Notes: a model not told the origin generated them from the sequence alone. A stretch of 64,000 nucleotides of DNA from JAKZVK01 sp965248255 (GCA_965248255.1 CBDFIW010000002.1:62001-126000), one strand, 5' to 3'; positions 27,940-37,225 are shown, counted from the first letter of the stretch. Numbers and translations: made by a program.

Positions 27940-29196
27940 CTACGTGCCGCTATTTCGGGCCTTGGGTCTCGGACCGTTGCCGGCCTTCGCCGCGGCACCG
28001 TTACCAGGAGCGGATTGGGGTCTCTTCGCGCCAGCCCCCCCGGCTTCCGAGACCCGGATGCGATCTCCGTCCTCCAGCATCGTGGCGCCACGGCCCACGA
28101 TGGTCGCACCGGGTTCCAGGTTGGCCAGCACCTCGACATTGTCTTGGCGCGTCAGTCCCGTTTCAATCGCACGGAACACGGGACGGTCCTGCTCCACGAC
28201 GTAAACGCCCGCCTGCTGACCGCGATAGACCAGACCTTCACGAGGAATCAGAGTGGCCTCTCGCGTCAATCCCGTGTCAATCTGTATCCGCACGAACATT
28301 TCCGCCTTTAGGAAATCGTTGGGGTTCGGCACGTCGATTTCGATGAGGGCGCTTCGGGTCGCCGCGTCGAGCACCGGCGCGATACGAGCGATGCGTCCCT
28401 GGTAGACCTGGTCAGGCAGCGCATCGACACGAATCTCGGCCTGGTTGCCGACTCGCAGCCGGCCCATGTTGCGCTCCGGCACGTTAGCCTGCGTAACCAT
28501 GGTCGATAGATTGACCACCCGTAAAATCGGCGTTGTCGGACTGATGAGCGCACCCTCATCCACGTAGCGAACCGCAACGAAGCCGCTGAGGGGCGCGACA
28601 ATCTTGGATTGCTCGAGCCGGATCTTCAACTCCCGCAACTCGGCCTCCGCCTGCTCGGTCTGTGCGCGGGCCAGTTCGACCTGGGCTTCGACGACCGCTA
28701 GATTCGTCTTGACCGAGGCGTAGTCCTGCGCGGAGATCAACTCGTCGTCGAGAAGCTTTTGAGCACGGTCCAGCTCGGCTCTGGCGTTTTCCCGCTCGGC
28801 TTCGCGCTGCGACGATAACGCACGGGTCACGCCGATCGACGCGGTGGCGCGCTTCACTTGTTGCTGAAGCTCATCGTCCTCCAACTCGGCCACCAGCTCG
28901 CCTGCCTTGACCGGGTCGCCCACGTAGAAATGGATCCTCTCAACCCGCCCGGTCGCCTTCGCGGTGATATCCACCTGTTCTTTGGGCTTGAGAGCCCCGG
29001 TGAGGACCAGATCCTCCCGGAGCGAGCCGCGGCGGGCCTCCGTGACCTCGACGCTCACCGTTCGGCCGCCCTTCTTTTTCTTCTTGGAGGCTGTGGCGGC
29101 CTGCTTCTGCTGCACCTCGATGATTCGATTGCCCCCGAGGAAGAGCAGACCGGCGCCGATCGCGATCCAGATGGTCCTCTTGACCCAGATGTTCAA
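27940..29196 (-). CDS. RND efflux periplasmic adaptor (membrane fusion protein)
   Basis: 418 residues from a TTG start; no in-frame ATG lies upstream. One N-terminal anchor (KRTIWIAIGAGLLFLGGNRI, residues ~6-25) precedes a lysine-rich linker. The barrel-sandwich/lipoyl half (LKPKEQVDITAKATGRVERI, VGDPVKAGELVAELEDDEL) comes next. A long coiled-coil hairpin follows (AEQARAQTEQAEAELRELK region), then the second lipoyl half (SKIVAPLSGFVAVRYVDEGA) and beta-barrel and proximal domains. It bridges the RND pump to the outer membrane. The Gly/Lys/Pro-rich tail is poorly conserved. Confidence 0.88.
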   Translation of the reverse strand: MNIWVKRTIWIAIGAGLLFLGGNRIIEVQQKQAATASKKKKKGGRTVSVEVTEARRGSLREDLVLTGALKPKEQVDITAKATGRVERIHFYVGDPVKAGELVAELEDDELQQQVKRATASIGVTRALSSQREAERENARAELDRAQKLLDDELISAQDYASVKTNLAVVEAQVELARAQTEQAEAELRELKIRLEQSKIVAPLSGFVAVRYVDEGALISPTTPILRVVNLSTMVTQANVPERNMGRLRVGNQAEIRVDALPDQVYQGRIARIAPVLDAATRSALIEIDVPNPNDFLKAEMFVRIQIDTGLTREATLIPREGLVYRGQQAGVYVVEQDRPVFRAIETGLTRQDNVEVLANLEPGATIVGRGATMLEDGDRIRVSEAGGAGAKRPQSAPGNGAAAKAGNGPRPKARNSGT

Positions 29197-29515
29197 ACCC
29201 TTGATCTCGCACTTCCGGACCGGTTCCCGGACTCAGGACCGGTGTCCTCGAGGAACCCGATCGGTCGCCAATGTGCTGTCGGTGACCGGCCGTGGCGCTT
29301 CCGTCCCTATCTTACGGGATTGTCCGGCCGTGGGCACGGCCCGACGACCATCCACAAGGGCGCTACGGGCGACAGCGATACCCAATCAGAAGGGCGCGGA
29401 TCGGGGCCGAGGGGTTACTCGATTGTCGAGTCTCAGGTCACGCGAGGTGGCCGCGCTTGGAGACCAAGCCTGTGGTAGACTCATCGCGCTGTCTCAGACA
29501 CAGCGTGGTGCGCCC
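29197..29515. promoter_or_regulatory. Divergent intergenic region between efflux operon and Rieske gene
   Basis: 319 bp that must hold both promoters, because the genes run apart. I see no good -35/-10 pair, no hairpin of note and no repeat. Called only from gene orientation. Confidence 0.35.
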
Positions 29516-30067
29516 TTGAACTGTTCGCACCCATCGGCCTTACCTCGCAGAGGCTGGCTGGCACGCTGCTTCGGCCTGCTGGTTTCGTTCGCTTTCACGT
29601 CGCTGGGCGTCGCTGGCTCAAACTACGTCTTCCGAAGGCTGAAGCGGCCGCTGGCGATCCCAAAGGCTTCGCTCGGGCAGGAGTGGACTCCGGTTTCCTT
29701 CACCGCTCGGGCGGAAAGACTCCAGCCCGGTCCGGACGGTATCTCTGACATCCTATTGCGCGGTATCCTGGTTCGCGTGCGCCAGTCCGCTCCGGACGAC
29801 ACGGGACTCCGAGCGCTATGTCTGCACTGTCCGCACGAGCTATGCTACGTGAACCTGATCGAGGAGACAGAAGCCGTGCGGGTGCCGGAGGGCGCCAAGC
29901 CGGAGCACCCGCTACTGGTCTGTCCCTGCCACTTCAGCGTCTTCGACCCGGCCTCGCACGGTGCACTGTTGACGGGGCCCGCCGACCGCGGCCTCTATCG
30001 GTTCCGGTTCGACGTGGGCGACGAGACGATTGAGATTCAAGAGGTTGAGGAAGCCGCGCTGGGCTGA
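29516..30067 (+). CDS. Rieske-type [2Fe-2S] protein
   Basis: 183 residues from TTG 29516. A membrane/Tat-type leader RRGWLARCFGLLVSFAFTSL lies at residues ~11-30. The cluster ligands are Cys105/His107 (C-P-H) and Cys136/His139 (C-P-C-H), with the family's ...CPCHFSVFDP loop; extra cysteines at 102 and 110 flank the first pair. It resembles the iron-sulfur subunit of quinol:cytochrome reductases, but no cytochrome b gene is adjacent, so its partner is unknown. It lies 55 bp upstream of a beta-propeller gene and is probably co-transcribed with it. Confidence 0.75.
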   Translation: MNCSHPSALPRRGWLARCFGLLVSFAFTSLGVAGSNYVFRRLKRPLAIPKASLGQEWTPVSFTARAERLQPGPDGISDILLRGILVRVRQSAPDDTGLRALCLHCPHELCYVNLIEETEAVRVPEGAKPEHPLLVCPCHFSVFDPASHGALLTGPADRGLYRFRFDVGDETIEIQEVEEAALG

Positions 30068-30122
30068 GCATGAGCGGGAGAAGAAGTTGATCATTCATCG
30101 ACGCCCACGAAGGAGGCAAGCA

Positions 30123-31193
30123 ATGAAACACAGATGGATCCGTCGAAGTTTGGCCCTGGGGGTCATACCCATCCTGTTGGCGTCGTCGTCCCCGGGCAAG
30201 ACGCGGCAAAAACTATACATCCTCAGCAGTAACTCCGACGACGTCACCGTTGTGGACGTCGAGACGAGCAAGATCCTAGGCGCGGTCAAGGTCGGCAAGC
30301 TGCCCCACGGCGTCGCGACGCCGAAGTCGCAACAGCCGCTCTATGTCGCGACGGAGGGTGACAACGGTCTTGCCGTCGTGGACCCGGTGAAGGACGTGCT
30401 GATCAAGAAGTACGACTTTTTCGGTACTCGTCCCAACGAAATCGAAACGACTTCCGACGGGCGCTTCGTGTACGTTCCGGCGATGGGGGACGGCGCCTAC
30501 GAGGTCTTCGACACCAAGAAGGAGAGCATCATCACCCGCATCCCAACCGACGGCACGCCGCATAACACCGTTGTCTCGCCGGATGACAAGTACATGTATC
30601 TCGTACCGCACGACCGCGGTACGCGCGGCGTCGAGCAAGCACGGAAGGCAGGGAGGCCGACCAGCCTCAACAAGAAGATCTACGTCGTCGATATCGCGAC
30701 ACACAGTGTCGTTGGGACGATCGGGACCGGCAACGCGCCGCGCCCGACCACGATCAGCCCGGATGGGACGCGCCTGTACGTCAACACCGACAACTTGATG
30801 GGATTCCTGGTTGTCGACATCGAGAAACGCAAGGTCATCCACACGGCCCGCTACACCCTGACCGAGGAAGAGAAGGCTACGCCCAGCCGTTGCCACGGCA
30901 TCGGAGCAACCCCGGACGGGCGGGAGGTCTGGTCCACCAACATCAATCACGGGTTCGTGCACGTCTTTGACGTCACCAAGGAGCCGCCGGTCGAGATCGC
31001 TAAGATCAAAACCGGTAACACGCCCCTTTGGCTGACCATGACTCCCGACGGCAAGACGGTCTACACCGCCAACACAGCGGACGACACGATCTCCGTCATT
31101 GACCAAGCGACCAAGAAGGAGCGAACGCGCATTCAGCTTCCCAAAGGCAAAGCGCCCAAACGGATGTTGGTATTGGCGGTGCCGACCAGCTAG
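30123..31193 (+). CDS. Secreted YVTN-type beta-propeller protein
   Basis: 356 residues from ATG 30123 with a strong AGGAGG. After the signal peptide (SLALGVIPILLASSSPG), blades follow a repeated pattern: LYILSSNSDDVTVVDVETSK, LYVATEGDNGLAVVDPVKD, FVYVPAMGDGAYEVFDTKK, YLVPHDRGTRGV..., LYVNTDNLMGFLVVDIEKRK, VWSTNINHGFVHVFDVTKE and VYTANTADDTISVIDQATKK. Such propellers occur as electron-transfer partners or surface scaffolds. Association with the Rieske gene hints at a redox complex; that is inference. Confidence 0.8.
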   Translation: MKHRWIRRSLALGVIPILLASSSPGKTRQKLYILSSNSDDVTVVDVETSKILGAVKVGKLPHGVATPKSQQPLYVATEGDNGLAVVDPVKDVLIKKYDFFGTRPNEIETTSDGRFVYVPAMGDGAYEVFDTKKESIITRIPTDGTPHNTVVSPDDKYMYLVPHDRGTRGVEQARKAGRPTSLNKKIYVVDIATHSVVGTIGTGNAPRPTTISPDGTRLYVNTDNLMGFLVVDIEKRKVIHTARYTLTEEEKATPSRCHGIGATPDGREVWSTNINHGFVHVFDVTKEPPVEIAKIKTGNTPLWLTMTPDGKTVYTANTADDTISVIDQATKKERTRIQLPKGKAPKRMLVLAVPTS

Positions 31194-31230
31194 CGGACTG
31201 TCGCCAAGAAAACCTGATGGTCAAACGAGC

Positions 31231-31260
31231 AGCCGGGCGGGCACAGGGGCCCGCCCCTAC
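31231..31260. repeat. GCCCCTAC-type hairpin repeat
   Basis: AGCCGGGCGGGCACAGGGGC followed by CCGCCCCTAC, the same design as 24675-24703, placed just after the beta-propeller gene. A degenerate GTCTTTGCGAGAAA half-site lies downstream at 31407-31426. Confidence 0.6.
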
Positions 31261-31432
31261 TACGCCTACGGAATCGCCGAGATATTCCACTAGGTGAGGC
31301 TCTCTCCTCCTGGGAAGGTCCGCCGTTGCTCAAGCCCCACAAGAAAACCATGCCCGCCTATCCCGGCACGGAACACGAGAAACGCATGTCGGCGGCCTTG
31401 GCGGTCCTTGGCGTCTTTGCGAGAAACCGCGG

Positions 31433-32356
31433 CTACCCCAGCAACTGCCGAAGGTTCCCTCCGAGGATCGCGCGCACATTCTCCTCTTCCACCCCAAGCT
31501 CCTGCAGGATCTCCAACTGCGTGCCGATTACGGCGGCATTCCAACCACGAGGGAAGAAGGAAGAATCCGACCCGAAAAGCAGCCGTTGCGCCCCGTAGAC
31601 TTCCAGCGCCTTGCGGAAGACGGTCTTGAGATCCACATCTGGTGTTTGGTACTTAACCCAGGAGTTCGTGCTCGATGTATCGAGATACACGTTCGGCGCG
31701 AGATCCCCCAGCATCAACACCTCCCGCAGGTAGCCGGCGCCAAAGTGCGGGATGACGAACTGGACGTCGGGGAACTCCAGCGCTGTTCGGTGCAGGTCGA
31801 TCGGATTCGACCGGCTCATGTCGAACTTCGAGGGAAGCCCAAGTTTGTTGCGCACGCCAACCGTCAGCACCCCCATGTGAACGAACACCACGACCTTCTC
31901 GCCCGAGGCAAGTTCATAGATCGGTTGCAAGCGCTCATCCTGGACCGAAAACTGGTGCATCGCCGGGAACAGGCAGATGCCTTTGAGGCCTAACTTCCCG
32001 ACGCCGGTCGCCGCGCGCTCCACCGCATCCGGCGCGAGCGGGTTGAGCATGAAGTAGCCGTAGATGCGGTCGGGGAAGACTCGGGCGGCTTCGGCCGCCG
32101 ATGGCTCATCACCCGGCAAGCTGGCCATCAGGCAGATGCGCTCGACGCCATGCCGGTCCAGCTCGTCGACCCAGCGGACCGCCAGCGCGGTGTTGTCCGC
32201 GGGCGGTAACTCCCATCCCAACTGCTTGACGATGGCCTCGTCGGCGTGTTCGGCGTCCAGGTCTTGCTTCTGCGCGGCGAGGATGCTGAAGAAGCTCCTC
32301 GAGAACAGATGCGCATGCGCGTCGCAAACGGCAATCTCACCCCAGGTGGTTTTCAT
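31433..32356 (-). CDS. Amidohydrolase-2-type TIM-barrel metal hydrolase
   Basis: 307 residues. The N-terminal HxH motif is CDAHAHLFSRSF. Further ligand candidates are VVVFVHMGVL (His after strand 5), VQFVIPHFGAGYLREVL (His after strand 6) and RLLFGSDSSFFPRGW (catalytic Asp). These match the amidohydrolase-2 family, which includes decarboxylases such as ACMSD and hydrolases of cyclic substrates; the substrate is undetermined. No signal peptide, so cytoplasmic. It stands alone, with convergent neighbours on the right arm. Confidence 0.8.
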   Translation of the reverse strand: MKTTWGEIAVCDAHAHLFSRSFFSILAAQKQDLDAEHADEAIVKQLGWELPPADNTALAVRWVDELDRHGVERICLMASLPGDEPSAAEAARVFPDRIYGYFMLNPLAPDAVERAATGVGKLGLKGICLFPAMHQFSVQDERLQPIYELASGEKVVVFVHMGVLTVGVRNKLGLPSKFDMSRSNPIDLHRTALEFPDVQFVIPHFGAGYLREVLMLGDLAPNVYLDTSSTNSWVKYQTPDVDLKTVFRKALEVYGAQRLLFGSDSSFFPRGWNAAVIGTQLEILQELGVEEENVRAILGGNLRQLLG

Positions 32357-32763
32357 CGGAAAGGAGCCTCCGCCGGGAAGGTCGATTCGCTACGAGCCGT
32401 CCCAGCCAGCAGAGGACAGGGTCACAAGCCCAGCCTCCGCCGGAGATTGCCCGAGGCTCTTCCAGTGTAGTCAAAACGCTTCCGAACCACTTTCGGAGCA
32501 CGGCTCACATGGCCGGACTCGAGGGAAAGAAGGGCAGGGCGTACAACCTCTGAAGCACGCGGTTCTTTTCCCGGGTGGCGAGTCTCACGCCTGGCCGGTC
32601 CCGAGGAGCCGTAGTACAACCGGGTCGTACGCCCGATAGGACCGAAGTTACCCGGACGCCAAGCCTAGCTCTCGCGGGGCGGAGTTCATACACCCATTGT
32701 TTTTGCACCGGATTTTACAACGGAGAAGAGGATCGACTCCCCCAAAGGGAAGCGGCTGGGCAG
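32357..32763. other. Intergenic region without recognised content
   Basis: 407 bp between the hydrolase and the small hypothetical gene. I find no gene, tRNA fold, repeat family or promoter that can be defended; the short open frames are antisense or out-of-frame noise. Confidence 0.4.
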
Positions 32764-33126
32764 CTAGTCGGCGCGACTGCTAGTCCGCGAAATAGTTGAC
32801 GGACCTTGCGTCTGCTGGGACGGCCACTCGCTCGGCCGCGGCATGAAGGCGAAGCGCCGCAGTCGGTGCAACACATCCCTGGAGTCGCGTCCCAGCAAGC
32901 TACAGCAGAACTCAAAGCTGAACTTCCCGTTGGTGCGGCCAAAAAGCCAGTCGAGCGCTTCATCGCGGCTCCGTCTCGGGCCGCTGCTGGCATCTTGTAG
33001 AGCCTGAATGAGCACGGCCCCTGCCAGTCTCTGAAGAGCACGATCGAACATCATCGTTTTGTTGGTCGTTGTTTGGATGATCTGCATTGCGGAACCTGTC
33101 AAATTCTCGACTTCTTGCACTCTCAT
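32764..33126 (-). CDS. Small conserved hypothetical protein
   Basis: 120 residues from ATG 33126. A helical N-terminal half (MFDRALQRLAGAVLIQALQD) leads to a motif I recall from many short bacterial proteins, EALDWLFGRTNGKFSFEFCC then SLLGRDSRDVLHRLRRF. That pairing of an 'xxWLFxxxxxxFSFxxxCxxLG' stretch with an Arg-rich helix has no assigned function. A longer frame extends upstream to 33438 into the IS3 element and is not credible as one protein. Confidence 0.5.
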   Translation of the reverse strand: MRVQEVENLTGSAMQIIQTTTNKTMMFDRALQRLAGAVLIQALQDASSGPRRSRDEALDWLFGRTNGKFSFEFCCSLLGRDSRDVLHRLRRFAFMPRPSEWPSQQTQGPSTISRTSSRAD

Positions 33127-33310
33127 CTTGACAGTTCGCCCGGCGAATGAGAATGGAGCGTTCGTACCAAATTCACCTAGGGATATGTCCCTATAAACCG
33201 GTCGTAAGTGGGACCCCTGAGGGCTTTTCTCTAAGGTCCGTTGGAATGGACCCGAAAAGCGAGACCAGTAGAGAAGGGACAATGAACCAGGGAACGGTAA
33301 GGAGGTTCGA

Positions 33311-33695
33311 TTGTCTCGAAGACGATTCACGAAGGAGTTCAAGCTGGCGGCCGTCCGGCGGCTCGAAGCCGGCGAGTCCGGCTCGGCCCTCGCGCGAGCT
33401 GGAGGTGAAGCGCGAAAAGCTCTACGACTGGCTGGCACAAGTCGAGCGCTACGGCGTCGAGGAAGCCTTTCCCGGCGCGGGGCGGCGTCCCGGCGGCAGC
33501 GCCCGTGTCGAGCCCGGCCACGAAGCCCAGGCCCGCCTCGCGGAGCTGGAACGCAAAATCGGCCGCCAGGCCATGGAGATTGATTTTTTGTCCGCAGCCT
33601 TGCGGCGTGTCGAGGATCTGCGCCGGCCGCGCATCGTCAGTGGAACCGGCGCGTCGCTGAGGAAGTACGGGCCGCAAGGCGGCAAGGCAACATGA
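33311..33695 (+). pseudogene. IS3 OrfA, frameshifted
   Basis: Starts at TTG 33311 after AAGGAGG. The helix-turn-helix part (LSRRRFTKEFKLAAVRRLEA) is followed by a frame break near 33397, where two bases of a CGCGCG run are missing relative to copy 2. The remaining leucine-zipper part (ELEVKREKLYDWLAQVERYG, KIGRQAMEIDFLSAALRRVE) reads in another frame to a TGA that overlaps the OrfB start (ATGA). Confidence 0.7.
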
Positions 33696-34522
33696 GCACG
33701 CTGAGCACGCGCGATTTGTGCCGCTTGAGCGGACTGGCGCGAGCCAGCCTCTACCGCCAGGCCAAACCCGACAGCGAGCAGGTCGGGGAACTGCGGCAGG
33801 CCATTGTCCACGCCGCCTTGGACCATCCGGCCTACGGCACCCGGCGGACGACCCAACAGCTGCGCCGTCAAAAGCTGCTGGTCAATCGCAAGCGCGTGCA
33901 ACGGGTGATGCGCGAAGAGAAGCTCTTGCGGCGACGTCGCCGCACCGTTCCGCGAACGACCGATTCGAAGCACTCGCTGCGGCGTTATGAAAACCTGACG
34001 CGCGATTTCCAACCCACGGGTCCCAACAAACTGTGGGGCTCCGATCTCAGCTACGTACGATTGGGAAACCACTTCGTCTATGTGGCGGTGGTGTTGGACG
34101 TGTATTCGCGGCGCGTGGTGGGCTGGGCCGTGGGTCCGAACCTGAAAACCGAATTGCCGCTGGCGGCGCTGCAACAAGCGTTGAGCAGCCGGCGTCCGGC
34201 GCCGGGCTGGATTCATCATTCCGATCAAGGTTCGCAGTACGCCGCGGAAGCTTATGTAGCCACCCTGCGGCAAGCGGGCGCGAGGATATCGATGAGCCGC
34301 AAGGGCTGCCCGCAGGACAACGCGTACGTGGAAAGCTTTTTCAAGACTTTGAAAAGCGAGGAAGTCGACTGCAGCGAGTATGAAAGTTTGGCCCAGGCGC
34401 AGGCCGAGATCGGCGCTTATATTGAGCGGGAATACAATCGTACGCGATTGCATTCGGCGCTGGGCTATCGGCCGCCGCAAGAGTATGAGCGGCTGTGGGA
34501 AGAGGCGGCTAACGCCGCCTGA
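33692..34522 (+). CDS. IS3 OrfB transposase (integrase catalytic subunit)
   Basis: 276 residues. An HTH_21-like region (IVHAALDHPAYGTRRTTQQL) precedes the rve DDE core: Asp in NKLWGSDLSYVRLGNH, Asp in WIHHSDQGSQYAAEAY, and Glu in NAYVESFFKTLKSEE, with the terminal YNRTRLHSALGYRPPQEYE. Identical to the copy at 50772-51602, so transposition was recent or the copies have been homogenised. Confidence 0.93.
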   Translation: MSTLSTRDLCRLSGLARASLYRQAKPDSEQVGELRQAIVHAALDHPAYGTRRTTQQLRRQKLLVNRKRVQRVMREEKLLRRRRRTVPRTTDSKHSLRRYENLTRDFQPTGPNKLWGSDLSYVRLGNHFVYVAVVLDVYSRRVVGWAVGPNLKTELPLAALQQALSSRRPAPGWIHHSDQGSQYAAEAYVATLRQAGARISMSRKGCPQDNAYVESFFKTLKSEEVDCSEYESLAQAQAEIGAYIEREYNRTRLHSALGYRPPQEYERLWEEAANAA

Positions 34523-34862
34523 GTTTTCTTAAGGCATGAGCAGATCTATCGATCCGATGGCGCAGCACAAGGCGGGATGCGGCCTCAGTAGGCGAGCACC
34601 CCGCCCTCATCGTTGCGATGAGTCTGCGGCCGGGTATTCCTTGGTGGGTTGCTCTCCAGCAGAGCCCGCCTCCGCTTCCCCGGATGAGTTGATCATGCCC
34701 CCATTGGGCTGGATTCGCTATCCTTTTTCAGTCAACCGCGACCCGTCCCTACTTTCTTGGCCTCGCCACAGGGGTCCACTCCATGTCGCCCCGATACAGG
34801 GAGACCTCCGCGACACGGGCACTCTCCTCCAGCCGCCCCACGGGCTTCTTCCGCACGGGGGC

Positions 34863-34908
34863 TTGACAAATCAACAGTTTTACGGTAATTTCTGTATAGA
34901 CTGAAATG
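34863..34908 (+). promoter_or_regulatory. Sigma-70 promoter overlapped by a palindromic operator
   Basis: TTGACA at 34863-34868, a 17 bp spacer and TAATTT at 34886-34891, with an ATG at 34906 so close that the transcript would be nearly leaderless. A 20 bp near-palindrome, ATTTCTGTATAGACTGAAAT (34888-34907, 16 of 20 bases symmetric), covers the -10, the start point and the ATG. A repressor bound there would block the membrane-lipid-like cluster downstream. The regulator is not in the window. Confidence 0.6.
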
Positions 34909-35473
34909 ACAGAACGGTCAAGTGGTTGGGCGACTCATCCAGCACTGCACTTGTCGCGACGGCTCGGGGATGAGGCACGGAGTAGGTTCTCCGGGGGTGA
35001 GAGAGTCTCTGGCCAATCTCGTTCCGGCATAACTGAAACAAGGGCTCGAACAGCGCGGCCGCGAGCAGGCACCGTCTTCTACGACGGTGAGTGCGCTTTT
35101 GCAGGGCGCTCGCGAGGCGCCTGGGAGGCGTGTTGCGGCGGCGAGGGTTTGCTTTGCAGACTCTGCAGTCGGCCTCGCGGGATCCCCGCGTATCGAGAGC
35201 GTTGGGGCTTGCCCCCGACACCGGATTCGACTCGATGTGGGTTCTGGCCGCGGCGGGGCCACCACTGTCTGGGGCCGGCGCCATTATCCACTTGTCGCGA
35301 CGGGTCTGGTGGGCTCGGCCGCTGGTTTGGCTCTCCCACGTCCTTTTGGTTTATCCGCGCTGCGGGCCGGCTATCGGTGGGTCGCTCGGCATCGCTCCTG
35401 CGCGGTAGGCACTCGCCGTGTTACCGAGACTGCCCAGCTTCCGCACCACGACTCGACGATACGGCGACTTCGC
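34906..35473 (+). pseudogene. DCC-family (DUF393) thiol-disulfide oxidoreductase-like protein, frameshifted
   Basis: The opening TVFYDGECAF (ending at 35100) is the DCC signature, but the second cysteine is found only after a frame change at a T4 run (35096-35099); five Ts would give YDGECAFC. The next part (CRALARRLGGVLRRRGFALQ, GLAPDTGFDSMWVLAAAG, IHLSRRVWWARPLVWLSH) matches the family. A second change near 35345 leads to SALRAGYRWVARHRSCAVGT, the usual C-terminal helix. Family members are small CxxC proteins thought to act in disulfide or lipid-modifying redox steps. The ~55 residues before TVFYDG are not recognised. The last frame continues without a stop into the wax-synthase-like part, so a fusion cannot be excluded. 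Confidence 0.6.
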
Positions 35474-36334
35474 TTGCGCCTGCCGCTCCTGGTCACCGTG
35501 CCACTGACTGCCGGGGCACTGGCCGGCGGGAGCTTTCTGGAGCCTTGGGTCTGGATGTGGACGATTGCCATTGCCCTATTCTTCGGCTTCAAAGTACTGA
35601 CCTGGAGCCGGGCTCGGACGGGGCGGGTTTCGCTGCGACGATCGTCGGCCTACTTGCTCGCCTGGGTCGGCATGGACGCCGAGGGGTTCCTGAGCGGCGA
35701 ACCGTTGCCATGCAAGCCCCCAGGACCAGAATGGCGGCGAGGATGGCTGCACGTCGTGGCGGGTCTTGGACTTCTGAGTCTTGCTGTACCGCGCCTGGTG
35801 ACGGTATCAGCCGTACTTGCTTCGTGGGTCGGGCTGGGCGGCCTGATCCTGCTGCTGCACTTCGGGCTGTTCCATCTGCTGGCGCTGGGGTGGTAGGTGC
35901 TGGGCGTTCCGGCCCGTCCGATCATGCAGAAGCCGCTGGCGTCGCGATCGCTCGGGGAGTTCTGGGGCCGCCGCTGGAACTCGGGATTCCGGCAGTTGTC
36001 CCACGATTTCGTCTTCAAGCCGCTCCTTCGACGAATCGGCCCAACGGGAGCGACACTTGCGGCCTTCTCCGCCTCGGGGCTGATCCACGAACTGGTGATT
36101 TCGGTGCCGGCGTCGGGCGGCTACGGGCTACCCACGACGTACTTCCTGCTGCAGGGTTTGGGCGTTGTCGCCGAACGATCGGGTCTTGGAGCGTGGCTTG
36201 GCTTGCGGCGCCCGGTACGCGGGCGCAGCTTCACCTGGCTTGTCGCCGGCATCCCAGCCTACGCACTGTTTCATCCGGCATTCATCGAACAGGTCGCGAT
36301 CCCGATGTTCCGTGCTCTGGGAGTGTGGCAGTGA
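35474..36334 (+). pseudogene. Wax-synthase-like MBOAT acyltransferase with in-frame TAG
   Basis: A polytopic membrane protein. Hydrophobic segments include LPLLVTVPLTAGALAGGSFL, VWMWTIAIALFFGFKVLTW, GLGLLSLAVPRLVTVSAVLA and ASWVGLGGLILLLHFGLFHL. The MBOAT/wax-synthase signature SLGEFWGRRWNSGFRQL and SGLIHELVISVPASGGYGLP contain the conserved Asn and His. A TAG at 35894-35896 falls between LLALGW and VLGVPARP, where a Trp-Gln or Trp-Arg would be expected; a single C-to-T change in CAG explains it. The start is uncertain (TTG 35474 or a fusion to the DCC part). Wax-synthase relatives esterify lipids in the membrane. Confidence 0.6.
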
Positions 36335-36368
36335 AGCGCGGCCGTGACAGCTTCGGAAAGGAGGCGCT

Positions 36369-36776
36369 ATGAGCGAGATGGTTCCTTACCTGTGGGCTGC
36401 GGGCGGTGCCCAACTGGCGATCGCCGCGGCCAACTTGGTGTTACCCCGTAAACTGCGCTACGGCGAAAACCTCGCTCGAGTGGAGCCGGTCATTCGGCAG
36501 GTTTTCATCGTGCACGCGGTTTATATCGTCTACGTGCTGGTGGCGTTCGCCGTGATCTGCTTCGCGTTTGCTCCCGAGTTGGCGGGAGCAAGCCCACTGG
36601 GACGCTTCATGAGCGCTTGGCTCGCCTTGTTCTGGGCGCCGCGGCTGATCGTGCAATGGACCTACTACGATCCCGAACTGCGCCGCCGGAATCGTTTGGG
36701 GCATTGGGGATTCTCCGTGGCGATTCTCTACCTGATTGTCGTCTTCGCCGTCGCAGCCCTGGGGGTGGCCGGATGA
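36369..36776 (+). CDS. Small four-helix membrane protein
   Basis: 135 residues with an AAAGGAGG upstream. Predicted segments: VPYLWAAGGAQLAIAAANLV, FIVHAVYIVYVLVAFAVICF, FMSAWLALFWAPRLIVQWTY and FSVAILYLIVVFAVAALGVA. It is a diverged paralogue of the next gene: both have an N-terminal helix, a 'LPRKLRYGENLARVEP' or 'VPARLGWSEDLVKLTP' loop, and a W-[AT]-x-R third helix. Its last four bases overlap the next start (ATGA). Function unknown; cluster context suggests envelope lipid metabolism. Confidence 0.7.
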   Translation: MSEMVPYLWAAGGAQLAIAAANLVLPRKLRYGENLARVEPVIRQVFIVHAVYIVYVLVAFAVICFAFAPELAGASPLGRFMSAWLALFWAPRLIVQWTYYDPELRRRNRLGHWGFSVAILYLIVVFAVAALGVAG

Positions 36777-37225
36777 ACGCTAGCGCATCGAGTGGCTCCA
36801 CCATCTTCGATCTCCTCGGCCTGGCCCTGTGGCTGGCCGGCGCCGGGCATTTCGCGGTGCTGGCAGCAAGCTTTCAGGTTCCCGCTCGGCTTGGGTGGAG
36901 CGAGGACTTGGTGAAGCTCACTCCGTTCAACCGCAAGCTGATGTGGGTCTATGGCGGCTTCACTGTCTACACGATTGCCGCTTTCGGGACGCTGACCATC
37001 TTGCTTCACAGCGAGATGCTGCGAGGCCACCGCGCCGCGGTGGCTCTGGCGCTCTTCATCGGCCTCTACTGGACCGCTCGTGTGCTGGTAGATCTGCTCT
37101 ACTTCAGGCATCGTGACTGGCCCCGGGGCCCGGGCATGGCGGTGGGACACTTTCTGCTGACCTCGCTGTTCGTCGCGCTGGCAGCGGCCTATCTTGGGTT
37201 GGTCGGATGGCATTGGCTTGGCTAG
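36773..37225 (+). CDS. Small four-helix membrane protein, paralogue of the preceding gene
   Basis: 150 residues. Hydrophobic segments are LLGLALWLAGAGHFAVLAAS, LMWVYGGFTVYTIAAFGTLT, AVALALFIGLYWTARVLVDL and FLLTSLFVALAAAYLGLVGW. The shared loop and helix pattern with the upstream gene suggests tandem duplication and perhaps a heterodimer. The stop codon TAG is within the CTAG target of IS5 copy 2, so insertion left the protein intact but cut it off from yndJ. Confidence 0.7.
   Translation: MNASASSGSTIFDLLGLALWLAGAGHFAVLAASFQVPARLGWSEDLVKLTPFNRKLMWVYGGFTVYTIAAFGTLTILLHSEMLRGHRAAVALALFIGLYWTARVLVDLLYFRHRDWPRGPGMAVGHFLLTSLFVALAAAYLGLVGWHWLG

Larger units (their letters stand above)
33242..34783 (+). 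mobile_element. IS3-family element, copy 1
   Basis: A 1542 bp element ending in imperfect inverted repeats TGGAATGGACCCG and TGGAGTGGACCCC (TG...CA ends as in IS3). Ends were fixed by comparison with the copy at 50321-51863. A GT dinucleotide lies at both outer edges in both copies; no longer target duplication is evident. Confidence 0.88.

Noticed and set aside
34906..36372. Single 488-codon open frame across the DCC/MBOAT region.
   Set aside because: Only its first part (to YDGECAF) matches a family; beyond that the recognisable sequence is in the other two frames.
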